64,000 bases of DNA from Schistocerca nitens (Eukaryota > Arthropoda > Insecta > Orthoptera > Acrididae): the NCBI RefSeq assembly GCF_023898315.1, contig NC_064622.1:359085234-359149233 (forward strand). Direction: 5' to 3'. A model generated the notes under the pieces. It did no database searches and was not told where the DNA came from. It saw nothing but the letters and a program-made list of their open reading frames with translations. A program made the translations under genes and the position numbers. This document shows, piece after piece, positions 32,370 through 43,315 of this stretch. Numbering within the stretch: position 1 is the first letter of the stretch; each line of letters opens with the position of its first letter.

Positions 32370-34240
32370 CTGATCACCCTGTCCACTGACAAAGGTTTCC
32401 ACATGGAAGTTATGAACTGGAAATGTCTGCCTGGTGGAAGGCCTCTGCCATTTAACTGGCTCCTCCACTTATAAACCCTGCCCTGCCATAGTGATCCCAC
32501 GCCACAAGTACAGCATAACCTCCTGCCCATGCTTAAAGCCTCAGGCCCTTCCCAGAACCTCATCACTGAATCCATTTCCCTCCTCACTCCTATGACATGC
32601 ACATTCTATATGCTCCCCAAAAACCACAAAACCAACAATCCTGGATGCCCCATTGTAGCTGGTTACTGTGCCCCCACTGAAAGAATTTTGGCCCCCATTG
32701 ACCAATACCCTCAACTAATTGCCTGAAATCCAGCCTTCCAGTTCACAGATACCAACCATTTCCTTAACTGACTCTCCACCGTCCCCATCCCTTTACCTCC
32801 TGGATCCCTACTTGTCACTGTTGTTGCCACTTCCCCATAAATCAACACCCCTCTTGCCCATGGTCTTGCCACTATTGAACACCACCTTTTCTAATGTCCT
32901 ATAGACTCCATACACCCTACCTCACTCCTCATACACTTTACTAACTTTATCATAACACACAACTACTTCTTCACTGAAGGGAAAGTATACAAAGAAATCT
33001 GCTGCACAGCTGAGGGCACCCACATGGTACCATCATATGCCGTCCTTTTATGGGCCGTCTAGAGAAAACTCTCCTAGCCTCCCAAAATGCCAAACACGTA
33101 GTCTGGTTCAGAGTCATTGGTGATATCATCATGATGTGAACTTCCAGCATATCTGCAGTGACAGGAACTTACGTATGCAATATGCTGAAGGTCTCACCAA
33201 GGTCTTCTCAGATAGGCACTGTTCCCCATACCTAGTCTGCAAACAGATCTCCATTCCCATTTTCCCACACACCCCCAATCTTCCCACCACCCTTGACAAT
33301 CAGCTGCAAAGGAGTGCTCCCTTCATCATACAGTACCACACCGGAGTGGAACAATTGAACCACATCCTCCATCAGTGCTTTGAATGTCTGTCATCATGCT
33401 CTGATGTGAGGGACATCCTACCCAAGATCCTTCCATCCCCTCCACATCCTATCCAAAATCCTTCCCACCCCTCCTAAAATGGTGTTCCATTGCCTCCCTA
33501 CCTCCACAGCATCCTAGTTCATCCCTATGCCACTCCTAATCTGAACCCCTTGCCACAGGCACCATATCCCTACGGAAGAACCAGGTGTAAGACCTGCCTG
33601 ACCAGCTCACCAGCACTTCTTATTCCAATCCTGTCTCAGGCTAATCTTACCTCATCAGAGGCTGGGCCATCTGTGAAAGCAACCATGTCACAATATACCA
33701 CATCTGCTGCAATCGTTGCACAGCTTTTTGTATTGGTATGACAACCATCCTGCTGTCCACCAGGATGAATGGCCACCACCAAACTGTGGCCATGAGCATG
33801 GTAGACCACCCTGTGGCATAACATGCAGCTGAACATAACATGCTTTATTTCAGTGGCTGCTTTACAATCCAGGCCACTTGCATCCTCTCCTTCATGACCA
33901 GCTTTTCTAAACTGTGCAGATGGGAGCTCTCCTTAAAACACATTCCCTGCTCCTGAAATTATCCCACCCTCAACTTGCAGTAACTTACTGTCCTCACACC
34001 ACACACCCAACACTTCCCATTCCTTTATCCTGTAACTCCAGCCCTATTCACATCCCCTCACCCTTATTGTGTGCCATCCTGTGCCAACAGACCTGCCTGA
34101 TTTTCCCACATCCCTGTTCCTCTCCTTTTCTGCTCCACTCCACTTCCTCCCCCTTTACCCCCAATCTCCCTGCCCCACAGCCTCCCGACTCTGTGTCTGG
34201 CTGTCTTGTCCTGCATTTCCTTGCCTCTGTTTAGTCCTAA
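32370..34240 (+). mobile_element. Penelope-like element with RT and GIY-YIG remnants
   Basis: Broken plus-strand frames read TDKGFHMEV-type text, then FYMLPKNHKTNNPGCPIVAGY for the Penelope RT entry, SLLVTVVATSP where the first catalytic aspartate should be, and TNFIITHNYFFTEGKVYKEICCTAEGTHMVPSYA for the palm region (about 32930-33040). A GIY-YIG remnant follows near 33690-33830, with CNRCTAFCIGMTT then HPVA. The C-terminal tail is proline- and serine-rich. Stops are frequent. This is a different Penelope family from those in the palindromes. Its 3' sequences recur at 39965-40880 and 53876-54460. Confidence 0.8.
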
Positions 34241-35859
34241 ACAGTTGCAGTTTTTTAATTATCATAATTTGCCCCTGTATACAGCCTAGTAGTTATTTAT
34301 GCGACTGATTAGTAATATCAGGGGTATGTGCAGAATTCTGTTGATTGGACTCTGTCTTGAATGAGCATACGAGAGCAACACGTGGACTTCTCACTACATT
34401 AGTGATCAATGACTTTAAGCTGCTGGTGCCATAGTTCAATGCTTTGGGCTGTAGGAGGTGCTGTGCCATTCTTTTGAAGAAATCACTCTTCTCAGTTTCA
34501 GTTGAATTGCCCCTGTTGAAATGGACCTTTTGTTCCTGTGTTATTCACATCCCAACTCAATAGACATTGAATAATGAATGAATGAGCTAGTGAGTCAATT
34601 GTATTGGTTAGACTCACACCAGCAATCGGACTGTGGAATGTGGACAATGGACTGCTAACTTGCAGATATCTGTGTGTGTTCTTTTTAGCAAGTAATATGG
34701 TTTTAATCACATATAAATTACAGAAGTCCATCATTTTAAATTCAGAATTCATTTACTTTCCTGAGTCTCATTTTAGATAAGTTGAATTGGCTGATGCACC
34801 TGAGAGATGCATTAACACTCAAAATTTTGGTGATGCACCCGTAACAAGACATAGGGATCAGACCGAACATATTTGTTTCAGTTTTATAGAGTCTTTGTAC
34901 AGTCACGGATTGATTACAATTGCACAGTGTTGGACTTGCTAGGATATCTTACCTGAAGATGCAATCCACCATGCATAAATTGGTTTTAAGACAGTATCCA
35001 ATTCCCATCCTCTCTGTGGAGTTCACTGAACTCCCTCTTTACTGCAGGTAGAAAATACTGTTTGAAAGGCCTGTAAAATGTAAAATCGCTAAAATTGCTA
35101 GCTCATCTTACCATTGTTGCTGTACCTCACCCCCCTCCCTGCTCTCCTTCCACTTTTTTAGGGGCAAAATATTTTGATAATCATCATATAAGGTGAGGAA
35201 ACCCTTTGGGATTTGTTAGAGTTTACTTCAAGAGTTGTCCTTTAGAGATGCCTTTAGGTTATGGTTGGAGCAAAAAGCTGTCTTGGATCCCTTCAGAAGT
35301 GTAAACTTATTTTAGCTCTAACATGTTTTAAAAATGAAAGCACCCTGAGTGTGCTTTTAAATTGTCAGTGTACAATATTTGGATTAGCATTGCAATTTGG
35401 TAAAGTATACATAAAAGGATCCAAGCAGGGAAACACTCTTGACTGCTCCTCAGTTTTCCGTGGACATACCCTCACTATTTACTGTCCAGAACCATTTCCA
35501 GTGAACATTAAGATATGTAAATAATCCTTAAGGTACTAGAAGCAGATGAGACATTATAGTAGTAATAACTTTCTTGTCCAGATTCAGTCACTGCTCTACA
35601 ATCAGTCCAATTGGTGTGACAAACATTACAAAAAATATCCAAATGATCCATACCATTTTTCTCTTTTTACTAACACCAGATAAGGCTGCAGCATTCTGGA
35701 TGCAAGAAAACTATCATGCTTGTCACTGATATAACCACAGTCCATTGTGCTATATATCCCTGTAAGCTTCAAGATCACTGTTGAATCAAAAGGTCGTGCA
35801 CTGATGAGTTACCGGGAGTGGAAAACATGCTGCTATCAATGAAACTAATTGTCCGTCTC
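34241..35859. other. Intronic DNA, no recognised feature
   Basis: About 1.6 kb with no supported gene or transposon boundary. The largest open frame (35261-35524, plus) lacks family similarity and I do not call it. Confidence 0.5.
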
Positions 35860-36430
35860 TGCCATTCTTCCATTCAGTCAGAGAGAAATGAAGAAAATTG
35901 CTTACAAAACATTTGTCGAGCCCTTCATAGAACACTGCTCAAGTGTGTGGGCCTGTACTAAACAGGACTAACAGGGGATGTGGAACATAACAGATTTACC
36001 CATGGGAGAGAGTCACAGATATGCTGAAGGAACTGAACTGGCAGACACTGGAAGACAAATGCAAATCATCCTTTGAAAGCGTACTCACAAAGTTTTAAGA
36101 ACCAAGTTGGAGTATACAAAGGGCTTGATCCCCATGTCCTCAGTCACTCCTGTTTCTGGCACAACAAACATAAAACAGATTTAGGTGATGAATCTAGTAA
36201 TATAAATCCTCTATATATATCAGTAGCATAGGGCTCACAAGGACAGGATTAGATTAATTGCAGCACACATAGATGTTTAAACAACCATTGTTCCTGCACT
36301 GCATGCAAGAATGGAACAGGAAGAAGCCTTAACAACTGGGCAATGGGAAGTATCCTCTGTCATGCACTTCAGTTACTTACAGAGTATGGATGATCGTATA
36401 CATGTAACAGTGGCACTGATATGTCTCTAT
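35860..36430 (+). mobile_element. Old CR1-like LINE 3' remnant
   Basis: Decayed text resembles the C-terminal region of CR1-type RTs: AYKTFVEPFIEHCSSVWA near 35900, ELNWQTLEDK-like near 36030, and HNKHKTDLGDESSNINPLYIS near 36160-36230. Frameshifts are common and neither boundary is clear. Confidence 0.5.
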
Positions 36431-36510
36431 GTAGCACTTCTTTTTCTCTTACTCATTGCTTTCTTAATTAATTGAAGAACTCATAATTATTTTGGTGGTG
36501 CCTGTGACAT

Positions 36511-36853
36511 CTCTATGTACATCTACATACATACATACATACATACATACTCCGCAAGCCACCATATGGCACGTGACAGAGGGTACCCTTTACCACAATT
36601 AGTTGTTTCCTTTCCTGTTCCATTTGCAGATAGAGCTAGGGAAAAATGGCTGTCTATATGCCTTCATATGAGCCCTAAATTCCTCGTATCTTATCTTTGT
36701 GGTCCCTATGTGAAATATATGTTGGCCGCAGTAGGATTGTTCTGCAGTCAGCTTCAAATGCCAGTTCTCTAAACTTCCTCTGTAGTGTTCTTCGAAATGA
36801 ATGTCTTCTTCCCTCCAGGGATTTCCACTTGTACTCCGAAAGCATATCTGTAA
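36511..36853 (-). mobile_element. CR1-like LINE, 3' part of an interrupted copy
   Basis: Minus-strand RT C-terminus (IGTTKIRYEEFRAHMKAYRQ, FFPSSICKWNRKG) and 3' UTR, ending in an ATAC/GTAGAT-type terminal repeat at 36511-36552. The same 3' UTR occurs at 1590-1660. It ends at the TAA duplicated by the Harbinger insertion. Confidence 0.85.
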
Positions 36854-37079
36854 GGCCGGTATTACACTATCAAATTTCTTTGTCAAAGATTTGATCAAAG
36901 ATGTGATCAAATATTCCGTCAAATGTATTTGACAAAGATCTTTGACGTAGCGCTAGAAGGGGTATTACACTGTCATCAAATTTTTCGTCAAAGTTCAAGA
37001 TGGCTGACAACAACTTGTTATTAACCGCAGCAGTTGCACATACCGCAATTGCATTGTGTGCACATGCGGAAAAGAAGTG

Positions 37080-38088
37080 GGGGGAAAAAAAGGAACCATA
37101 CATACGAGGTTGACAGTCTTAAATTCCTGGGATTACAACTTGATAATAAATTCAGTTGGGAGGAGCACACCACAGAACTGCAGAAATGCCTTAACAAATC
37201 TGTATTTGCAATTCGAGTGTTAGCAGACATAGGCAACATAAAATGAAATGAAATATCGTGTGGCTAGGGCCTCCCGTCAGGTAGACCATTCGCCTGGTGC
37301 AGGTGTTTCGAGTTGACGCCACTTTTGCGACCTGCGCGCCGATGGGGATGAAATGATGATGATTAGGACAACACAACACCCAGTCCCTGAGCGGAGAAAA
37401 TCTCCGACCCAGCCGGGAATCGAACACAGGACCTTAGGATTGACATTCTGTCACGCTGACCACTCAGCTACCGGGGCCGGACACATAAAATGAAAAAGCT
37501 TGCATACTTTGCCAACTTTCATTCCATAATGTCATATGGGATAATATTTTGGGGTAAGTCCTGAAGTCAAACAAAAGTTTTCAGAGTCCAAAAGCATGTA
37601 ATACGTATTATTTGTGGAGTAAATTCATGGACGTCCTGCAGAAACCTCTTCAAAGAACGGTATACTAACTACTGCCTCTCAGTATATTTACTCCTTAATG
37701 AAATTTGTCCTAAATAATATATCTCTTTTTTCCAGCAAACAACTCAGTTCATATATACAATACCAGGAACAAAAAGGATCTGCACAAGGACTTAAAAGCA
37801 CTTACTTTAGTTCAAAAAGGGGTCCACTACTCAGGAACACTCATCTTCAATAATTTGCCAGCAAACATAAAAAATTTAGTTAGAAATAAAGATCAGTTTA
37901 AAAGGAGCCTGAAAGACTTACTAGTGGCCAACTCCTACTCCATTGTCGAAATTTTTAATAGAAACAAATGATGTATTGTATTTATTCATACTATTAGTAT
38001 TGTTATTTCAGCTTAAAAAAATCGACATGTTCCACATCCACGAGGATCTCCTCAGCATGGATCTATGGAACGAAAAACTAATCTAATC
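37080..38088 (+). mobile_element. LINE 3' half inserted in the Harbinger transposase
   Basis: Plus-strand text begins VDSLKFLGLQLDNKFSWEEH (post-palm RT region). It continues after a SINE with KLAYFANFHSIMSYGIIFWG and HVIRIICGVNSWTSCRNLF, and ends in a 3' UTR with CATGTTCCACATCCACGAGG and ACTAATCTAATC at 38088. It has stops and is 5' truncated. A short TGGG overlap at both junctions is a possible target duplication. Confidence 0.82.
37249..37482 (-). mobile_element. tRNA-derived SINE inserted in the inner LINE
   Basis: Flanked by a perfect 13-bp duplication ACATAAAATGAAA (37236-37248 and 37483-37495). The minus strand reads a tRNA-like head with A box TAGCTGAGTGGTCAGCG and B box TGTTCGATTCC, then CCCGGCTGGGTC and the CATCATCATTTCATCC body. 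It is the innermost of four nested elements. Confidence 0.92.
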
Positions 38089-38340
38089 TGGGTGAAACCG
38101 TGGGTTTTACGACGACATGATAAAAGCATTCAACAAAACTTTTTACGTGAGCTTACAGTGGAAGACGTCAAGTCGTACATCAATTACTTAAGAATGGATG
38201 AGCATACATCTCTGTATGTGCTCAATGAAGTGTATCCTCATATCACAAAGCACAATATTCACTTAAGAACTGCTACATCTTCAGAAGACAGGCTCACTGT
38301 AACACTCCGATTCCTTGCTACAGGAGAGGGTTATGTTATG

Positions 38341-38390
38341 TTAGGTCAGGTCAGGTCAGGTCAGGTCAGGTCAGGTCAGGTCAGGCCAGG
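38341..38390. repeat. (TCAGG)n pentanucleotide array
   Basis: Ten pentamers: one TTAGG, eight TCAGG, one CCAGG. It lies exactly where the Harbinger transposase text stops and the MADF-like gene tail should be, so it marks the internal deletion junction. Confidence 0.95.
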
Positions 38391-38397
38391 TCTCCAA

Positions 38398-38577
38398 TCT
38401 TCTTAATCTATTTTTGTATTCAGGGTGCCTCACGTTGTAAAGTTTCTCATCAGCTTCAGACATCTCTCTTAATTTTGTAGTTGTCGGCACACACCAATTG
38501 TATTTACCGACAATGGTTATAAAATCACTACAGACGACAGAACGCTGCAGCGATGCTAGCGCTCCATGTGGTAACAT
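38398..38577 (-). pseudogene. Harbinger second ORF, MADF-like N-terminus
   Basis: A minus-strand frame includes KYNWCVPTTTKLREMSEADEKLYNVRHPEYKNRLRRLE. The LYNVRHPEYKNR segment matches the start of MADF (Myb/SANT-like) DNA-binding domains. The DNA-binding partner protein of Harbinger elements is often MADF-containing, and its location opposite to the transposase fits that organisation. It is truncated at the pentamer array. Confidence 0.6.
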
Positions 38578-38745
38578 GTCACATTGCAGTGAACAGAAGA
38601 CAAGCGATTTCTTTGATCAAATATACAGCGAGGCCCTAGATTTGATCAAATATTGGATGACATTTGACGAAGTCCCTATTACACTATCAAATATCTTTGA
38701 CAAAGATATTGGACAAAGAAATTTGATAGTGTAATACCGGCCTAA

Positions 38746-39550
38746 CACTTGTATTCTGATTGAACCTACTGGTAACAAATCTAGCAGCTCGCCTCTGAAT
38801 TGCTTCAATGTCTTCTTTCAATCTAACCTGGTGTGGATCCCAAATACTTGAGCAGTACTCAAGACTAGGTCACATTGGTGTCCTATATGCAGTCTTCTTT
38901 ACAGATGAACCACACTTTCCTAAAATTCTCCCAATAAACGGAAGTCGACCATTCACCTTCCCACCAAAACCCTCACATGCTTGTTCCATTTCATATTGCT
39001 TCGCAATGTTATGCCCAGATAATTAAATAAGGAGACTGTGTCAAGCATAACACTACTGATGCTGTATTTGCACATTAAGGGTTTGTTTTTCCTACATTAA
39101 GGGTTTGTTTTTCCTACATTAAGGGTTTGTTTTTTCTACAGTAAGAGCAAGCTGCCATTCATCACACCAACTAGAAATTTTATCTAGGTCACGTTGTATC
39201 AACCTACAGACACTTATCTTCAACACCTTTCTGTACATTACAGCATCATCAGTGAACAATAGCTGCCACCCTGCTTGCCAGATGATTTATGTATATAGAA
39301 AATAGCAACCGTCCTATAACATTTCCCTGGGGCACTCCTGATGTTACCCATCTCTAATGAACACTTGCCATCAAGGACAAAATACTGTATTCTATTACTT
39401 AAGGAGTCTTTGAGCCAGGCACATATTTGGGAGCCTATTCCATATGCACATACTTTCATTAACAGACTGCTATGGGGTACCATGTAGAATCTTTTTTGGA
39501 AATTTAGAAATATGGAATCTGCCTGTTGCCCTTCATCCAGATTTTAATGG
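38746..39550 (-). mobile_element. CR1-like LINE, 5' part of the interrupted copy
   Basis: Minus-strand RT text: IFLNFQKRFYMVPHSSLLMKVCAYG, a degraded SAPG for the VPQG motif, and MKQFRGELLDLLPV-SIRIQV that joins in frame to the segment at 36853. A GGGTTTGTTTTTCCTACATTAA unit is repeated about three times near 39076-39135. It is 5' truncated at about 39550. Confidence 0.8.
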
Positions 39551-39914
39551 CATATATGCGAGATTCTATTGGCAGGCCAGCAGTCAATTTAAGTGGAGAC
39601 TTGTGTTATGTTTTAACTGATGATAGGATGAGTCTGATATGTGATTGAAAATTTTGTGAATTCTTGGAACTTCAGCCTCAGCTTCTAGGCTGCTGGTGTT
39701 AGTGTGTTGCAGAATGCCTGGCTGAGATATTTTTAGTTTAATGGCAGACAACCATACCCACCTTATACAGTATTTTATTCTCTTAACAACCTTTGTTTTT
39801 AACAGTGCAGGAAAAGACAGATTGCTTCTTACTGTAAAGAAGACACATCAAATTGCAGACACACACAATTAAGATATTCACATATAGCTTTCATCCACAC
39901 TCTTCATCAGTAAA

Positions 39915-39916
<2 letters not shown>

Positions 39917-39951
<35 letters not shown>
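39917..39951. repeat. (CA)n microsatellite
   Basis: About 17 CA units next to the outer end of the inverted Penelope pair. Confidence 0.9.
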
Positions 39952-39952
<1 letters not shown>

Positions 39953-39964
39953 GTAAGCACACCT

Positions 39965-40880
39965 CACGCACACATTACCGCCAGCTCCACCATCTTGGAC
40001 CAGAATGCATCATCATGGTACAAGCAACAATCTGGAGGGGATGGGGAAGGGGAAGGAATAGTAGTTTATGGGTGGGCAGAGAGATAATTGCTGTCTGGTG
40101 GAGTGTGCAGGGACTAGGCTGATAATATACACAGTGTCAGGAGGTTGAGGGGCAGGGAGGTGGGGAAAAAAAGGAGCAAAGAAGGAGAGGAGTGGGGAAA
40201 GACAGGCAGATGCGTTGGCAGAGGGCTGCAAGTAAACAGGGTGAGAGATGGGAGTGGGGAGGAGATGATAGAACAGAGAGGGTGGAAACTGCTGGGTGGA
40301 GGGTGTGGGGAGTGTATGTTACTGTAGGTTGAGGCTGGGATGATTATGGGAGCAGAGAATGTGTTTTAAGGATAACTCCCATCTGCACAATTCAGAAAAG
40401 GTATTATTGTAGGGGAGGACCCCTCTTCTTTTTTGCTCCTTTTTTCCCCACTTCCAGCTCCACAACCTCCTGATACTGCACCTGTTGTCAGTCTAGCCGC
40501 TGCACACTCCCCCAGGCAGTAATAGTCTCTCTCCCCAACCATACACTACTATCCCTTCCCCTTCCCCTGGCCCCCTTCCCCTTCCCCACACCCTCCAGAT
40601 TGCTGCTTGCATCTCATGTGAGCATCACACACATTCCTGTAACCTTTGCATATGTTTTCTCCTGCCGCCATTTGATGAGTAGATCTCTTATGTATTCAGT
40701 ATCTTTTATGTGTCCTTCACCCCTCTTTCTTGCCCTCCCTCCTTCCTTCCCCTCCCCCCTTCCTTCCCCTTCAACTCTTCTGCCAGAAGAAGGATCCATT
40801 GGCTCCGAAAACTTGCATAAGATAGCCCTTTGTGTGTGCGCGTGCGCACTGCTGCCACAGCTTGGTGAGGAGATTTTTTT
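39965..40880. mobile_element. Old head-to-head pair of Penelope 3' ends
   Basis: The minus strand of 39965-40400 and the plus strand of 40436-40880 carry the same diverged sequence. Landmarks, each in both halves: CTCCACAACCTCCTGA-like, CCCTGCACACTCC-like, TACTATTCCTTCCCCTTCCC-like and CCTCCAGATTG(T/C)TGCTTG. The left half also continues the C-terminal GIY-YIG tail (GAGAATGTGTTTTAAGG, complement of the CTTAAAACACATTC motif at 33930). The pyrimidine-rich text explains the apparent ORFs here. Confidence 0.65.
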
Positions 40881-41961
40881 TTTTTTTTATCTATCCAGTT
40901 ACATTATATTAACAAACATACTTACGTATAGACAAAAGAATTACTTCTGTTTACCTTTAATTTGGTTTTCTTGTACTTTTTATTACAAGTGTAGATGCTT
41001 TCTTGTGGAGGATTCGTGATTTATACAGTTGTATCATTTGGGTCACGTGCAGATACTTTTGATAATCTATTCATTTCTGATAGCTGACAACTACTTGTGA
41101 TACCACCTATCATTAGACTGAATGATATAGTATTATTCTTTATTTTACGAAATGTTTGATTGATGCAATTTGCATCTGCCTTTTTCCACCATTTTGGTGT
41201 GGTTGGATAGTCTTTTCTGATACCAAAATTGATAAAGGAGTGACACATTAGGGTTAGTTGATTCCATACTTGATCCAGTCCATGTCTCCTCTCTTTTTTG
41301 TAGCCAGTTATGTTATGTACAAGTTTTAGCTACATACTCAGTAATTTTTATTGACGCTATCAGCATTTATGCAAACTTCTCTTGTGATATTTTCAGTTTA
41401 ATAGTGTGTTTTTGATTGCATTTGTTGTTCATACCAAAAATGATTTCTCTGTAAGAAAGTGCGTGTTTTTATTATCAGTAGATAAATAAGTATAGTAACT
41501 CCATGAAATAAATTATATGCAATGATACGGAATTACAGATTTAAGAATTGAATCTTGCACTTGTGAAGAGTGTAAGCTTAACATTGCAAGGCTGGAACAT
41601 GTACATCAGAAAGCTGAGCCAGTACCTATGAGGAAAAGAAAGAAAGGTACACTGTAGTAGTCAAGTGCAGTTACTTACTTACCAACTCAAGATATCTTTA
41701 AAGAACATTACTTTGCAGTCCATACACCTCCCCTCTGCTGCCCCCCCCCCCCCCCCCCCCACAAAAACCTCAGAGTTCTGTGTCCCTATCAGAGATCAGT
41801 GTCAGTGTGGCAAATTATGTTTTAAATGTTGTATTTGTTTCAAGCAGTAAAATGTGTAGAGCCTATGAATTTCAGAACTGTTATGATTGCATACTGTGTT
41901 TGTAATAAACATTCTTAGAATGAGTTTTTTCATTGAAGCATATAGAATTTTTGTGATCTAT
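40881..41961. other. Intronic DNA, no recognised feature
   Basis: AT-rich sequence with a C-run of about 18 at 41743-41760. No gene or transposon is supported. It ends at the RTE target site. Confidence 0.5.
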
Positions 41962-41972
41962 AGAATATATAT

Positions 41973-42850
41973 TTGTAGCCTCTCCCCGATGTTATTCAAT
42001 CTGTATATTGAGCAAGCAGTAAAGGAAACAAAAGAAAAATTCGGAGTAGGTATTAAAATCCATGGAGAAGAAATAAAAACTTTGAGGTTCGCCGATGACA
42101 TTGTAATTCTGTCAGAGACAGCAAAGGACTTGGAAGAGCATTTGAATGGAATGGATAGTGTCTTGAAGGGAGGATATAAGATGAACATCAACAAAAGCAA
42201 AACGAGGATAATGGAATGTAGTCGAATTAAGTCGGGTGATGTTGAGGGTATTAGATTAGGAAATGAGACACTTAAAGTAGTAAAGGAGTTTTGCTATTTG
42301 GGGAGCAAAATAACTGATGATGGTCGAAGTAGAGAGGATATAAAATGTAGACTGGCAATGGCAAGGAAAGCGTTTCTGAAGAAGAGAAATTTGTTAACAT
42401 CGAGTATAGTTTTTCTGAAAGTATTTGTATGGAGTGTAGCCATGTATGGAAGTGAAACATGGATGATAAATAGTTTGGACAAGAAGAGAATAGAAGCTTT
42501 CGAAATGTGGTGCTACAGAAGAATGCTGAAGATTAGATGGGTAGATCACATAACTAATGAGGAGATACTGAACAGGATTGGGGAGAAGAGGAGTTTGTGG
42601 CACAACTTGACCAGAAGAAGGGATCGGTTGGTAGGACATGTTCTGAGGCATCAAGGGATCACCAATTTAGTATTGGAGGGCAGCGTGGAGGGTAAAAATC
42701 GTAGGGGGAGACCAAGAGATGCATACACTAAGCAGATTCAGAAGGATGTAGGTTGCAGTAGGTACTGGGAGATGAAGAAGCTTGCACAGGATAGAGTAGC
42801 ATGGAGAGCTGCATCAAACCAGTCTCAGGACTGAAGACCACAACAACAAC
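41973..42850 (+). mobile_element. Young RTE-clade LINE 3' copy with target-site duplication
   Basis: An 11-bp duplication AGAATATATAT (41962-41972 and 42851-42861) flanks a 5'-truncated copy ending in CAACAACAAC. The reading frame is open from the truncation point to the natural TGA (42832-42834). It contains SLSPMLFNLYIEQAV, LRFADDIVIL (palm), EFCYLGSKITDDGRSREDIK, and the C-terminal AWRAASNQSQD. One short stretch present in the full copy at about 29665-29690 is deleted in frame near 42410. No stops are present, so the insertion is recent compared with the other RTE copies. Confidence 0.92.
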
Positions 42851-42884
42851 AGAATATATATAATATATGTATCTATCTTTCTAT

Positions 42885-43253
42885 CATCCTTTGTAATGAA
42901 AGATGATGAGACTTGCCAACAAAAGGTCTTTAAATATGTCTGCTTGTGTCTGTATGTGTGGATGGATATGTGTGTGTGTGCGAGTGTATACCTGTCCTTT
43001 TTTCCCCCTAAGGTAAGTCTTTCCGCTCCCGGGATTGGAATGACTCCTTACCCTCTCCCTTAAAACCCACATCCTTTCGTCTTTCCCTCTCCTTCCCTCT
43101 TTCCTGATGAGGCAACAGTTTGTTGCGAAAGCTTGAATTTTGTGTGTATATTTGTGTTTGTTTGTGTGTCTATCGACCTGCCAGCGCTTTTGTTGGTAAG
43201 TCTCATCATCTTTCTTTTTAGATATATTTTTCCACGTGGAATGTTTCCCTCTG

Positions 43254-43315
<62 letters not shown>

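Larger units (their letters stand above)
37000..38345 (+). pseudogene. Harbinger transposase N-terminus, split by a LINE
   Basis: ATG at 37000 starts MADNNLLLTAAVAHTAIALC, ending at KKWG near 37080 where a LINE begins. The frame resumes near 38089 with WVKPWVLRRHDKS, NFLRELTVEDVKSYINYLRMDEH, and TSSEDRLTVTLRFLATGEG to about 38335. This is the conserved N-terminal half of HARBI1-type (DDE_Tnp_4) transposases, which cut the TIRs. The catalytic DDE part is absent. The frame runs into a TCAGG array at 38341. Confidence 0.82.
36854..38742 (+). mobile_element. PIF/Harbinger DNA transposon, deletion derivative, inserted in the LINE
   Basis: The two ends are perfect inverted copies for at least 31 bp (GGCCGGTATTACACTATC...). 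They are followed by further imperfect copies of GTATTACACT-ATCAAAT motifs. A 3-bp TAA duplication (36851-36853 and 38743-38745) fits the PIF/Harbinger preference. It carries a transposase start on the plus strand and a second, MADF-like protein start on the minus strand. The middles of both genes are missing. Another LINE and a SINE lie inside it. Confidence 0.88.

Noticed and set aside
35261..35524. 87-codon plus-strand open frame
   Set aside because: No family or context support; chance frame in intron.
38341..38390. Interstitial telomere
   Set aside because: Only ten pentamers with three variants and no other subtelomeric sequence. Kept only as a minor observation.
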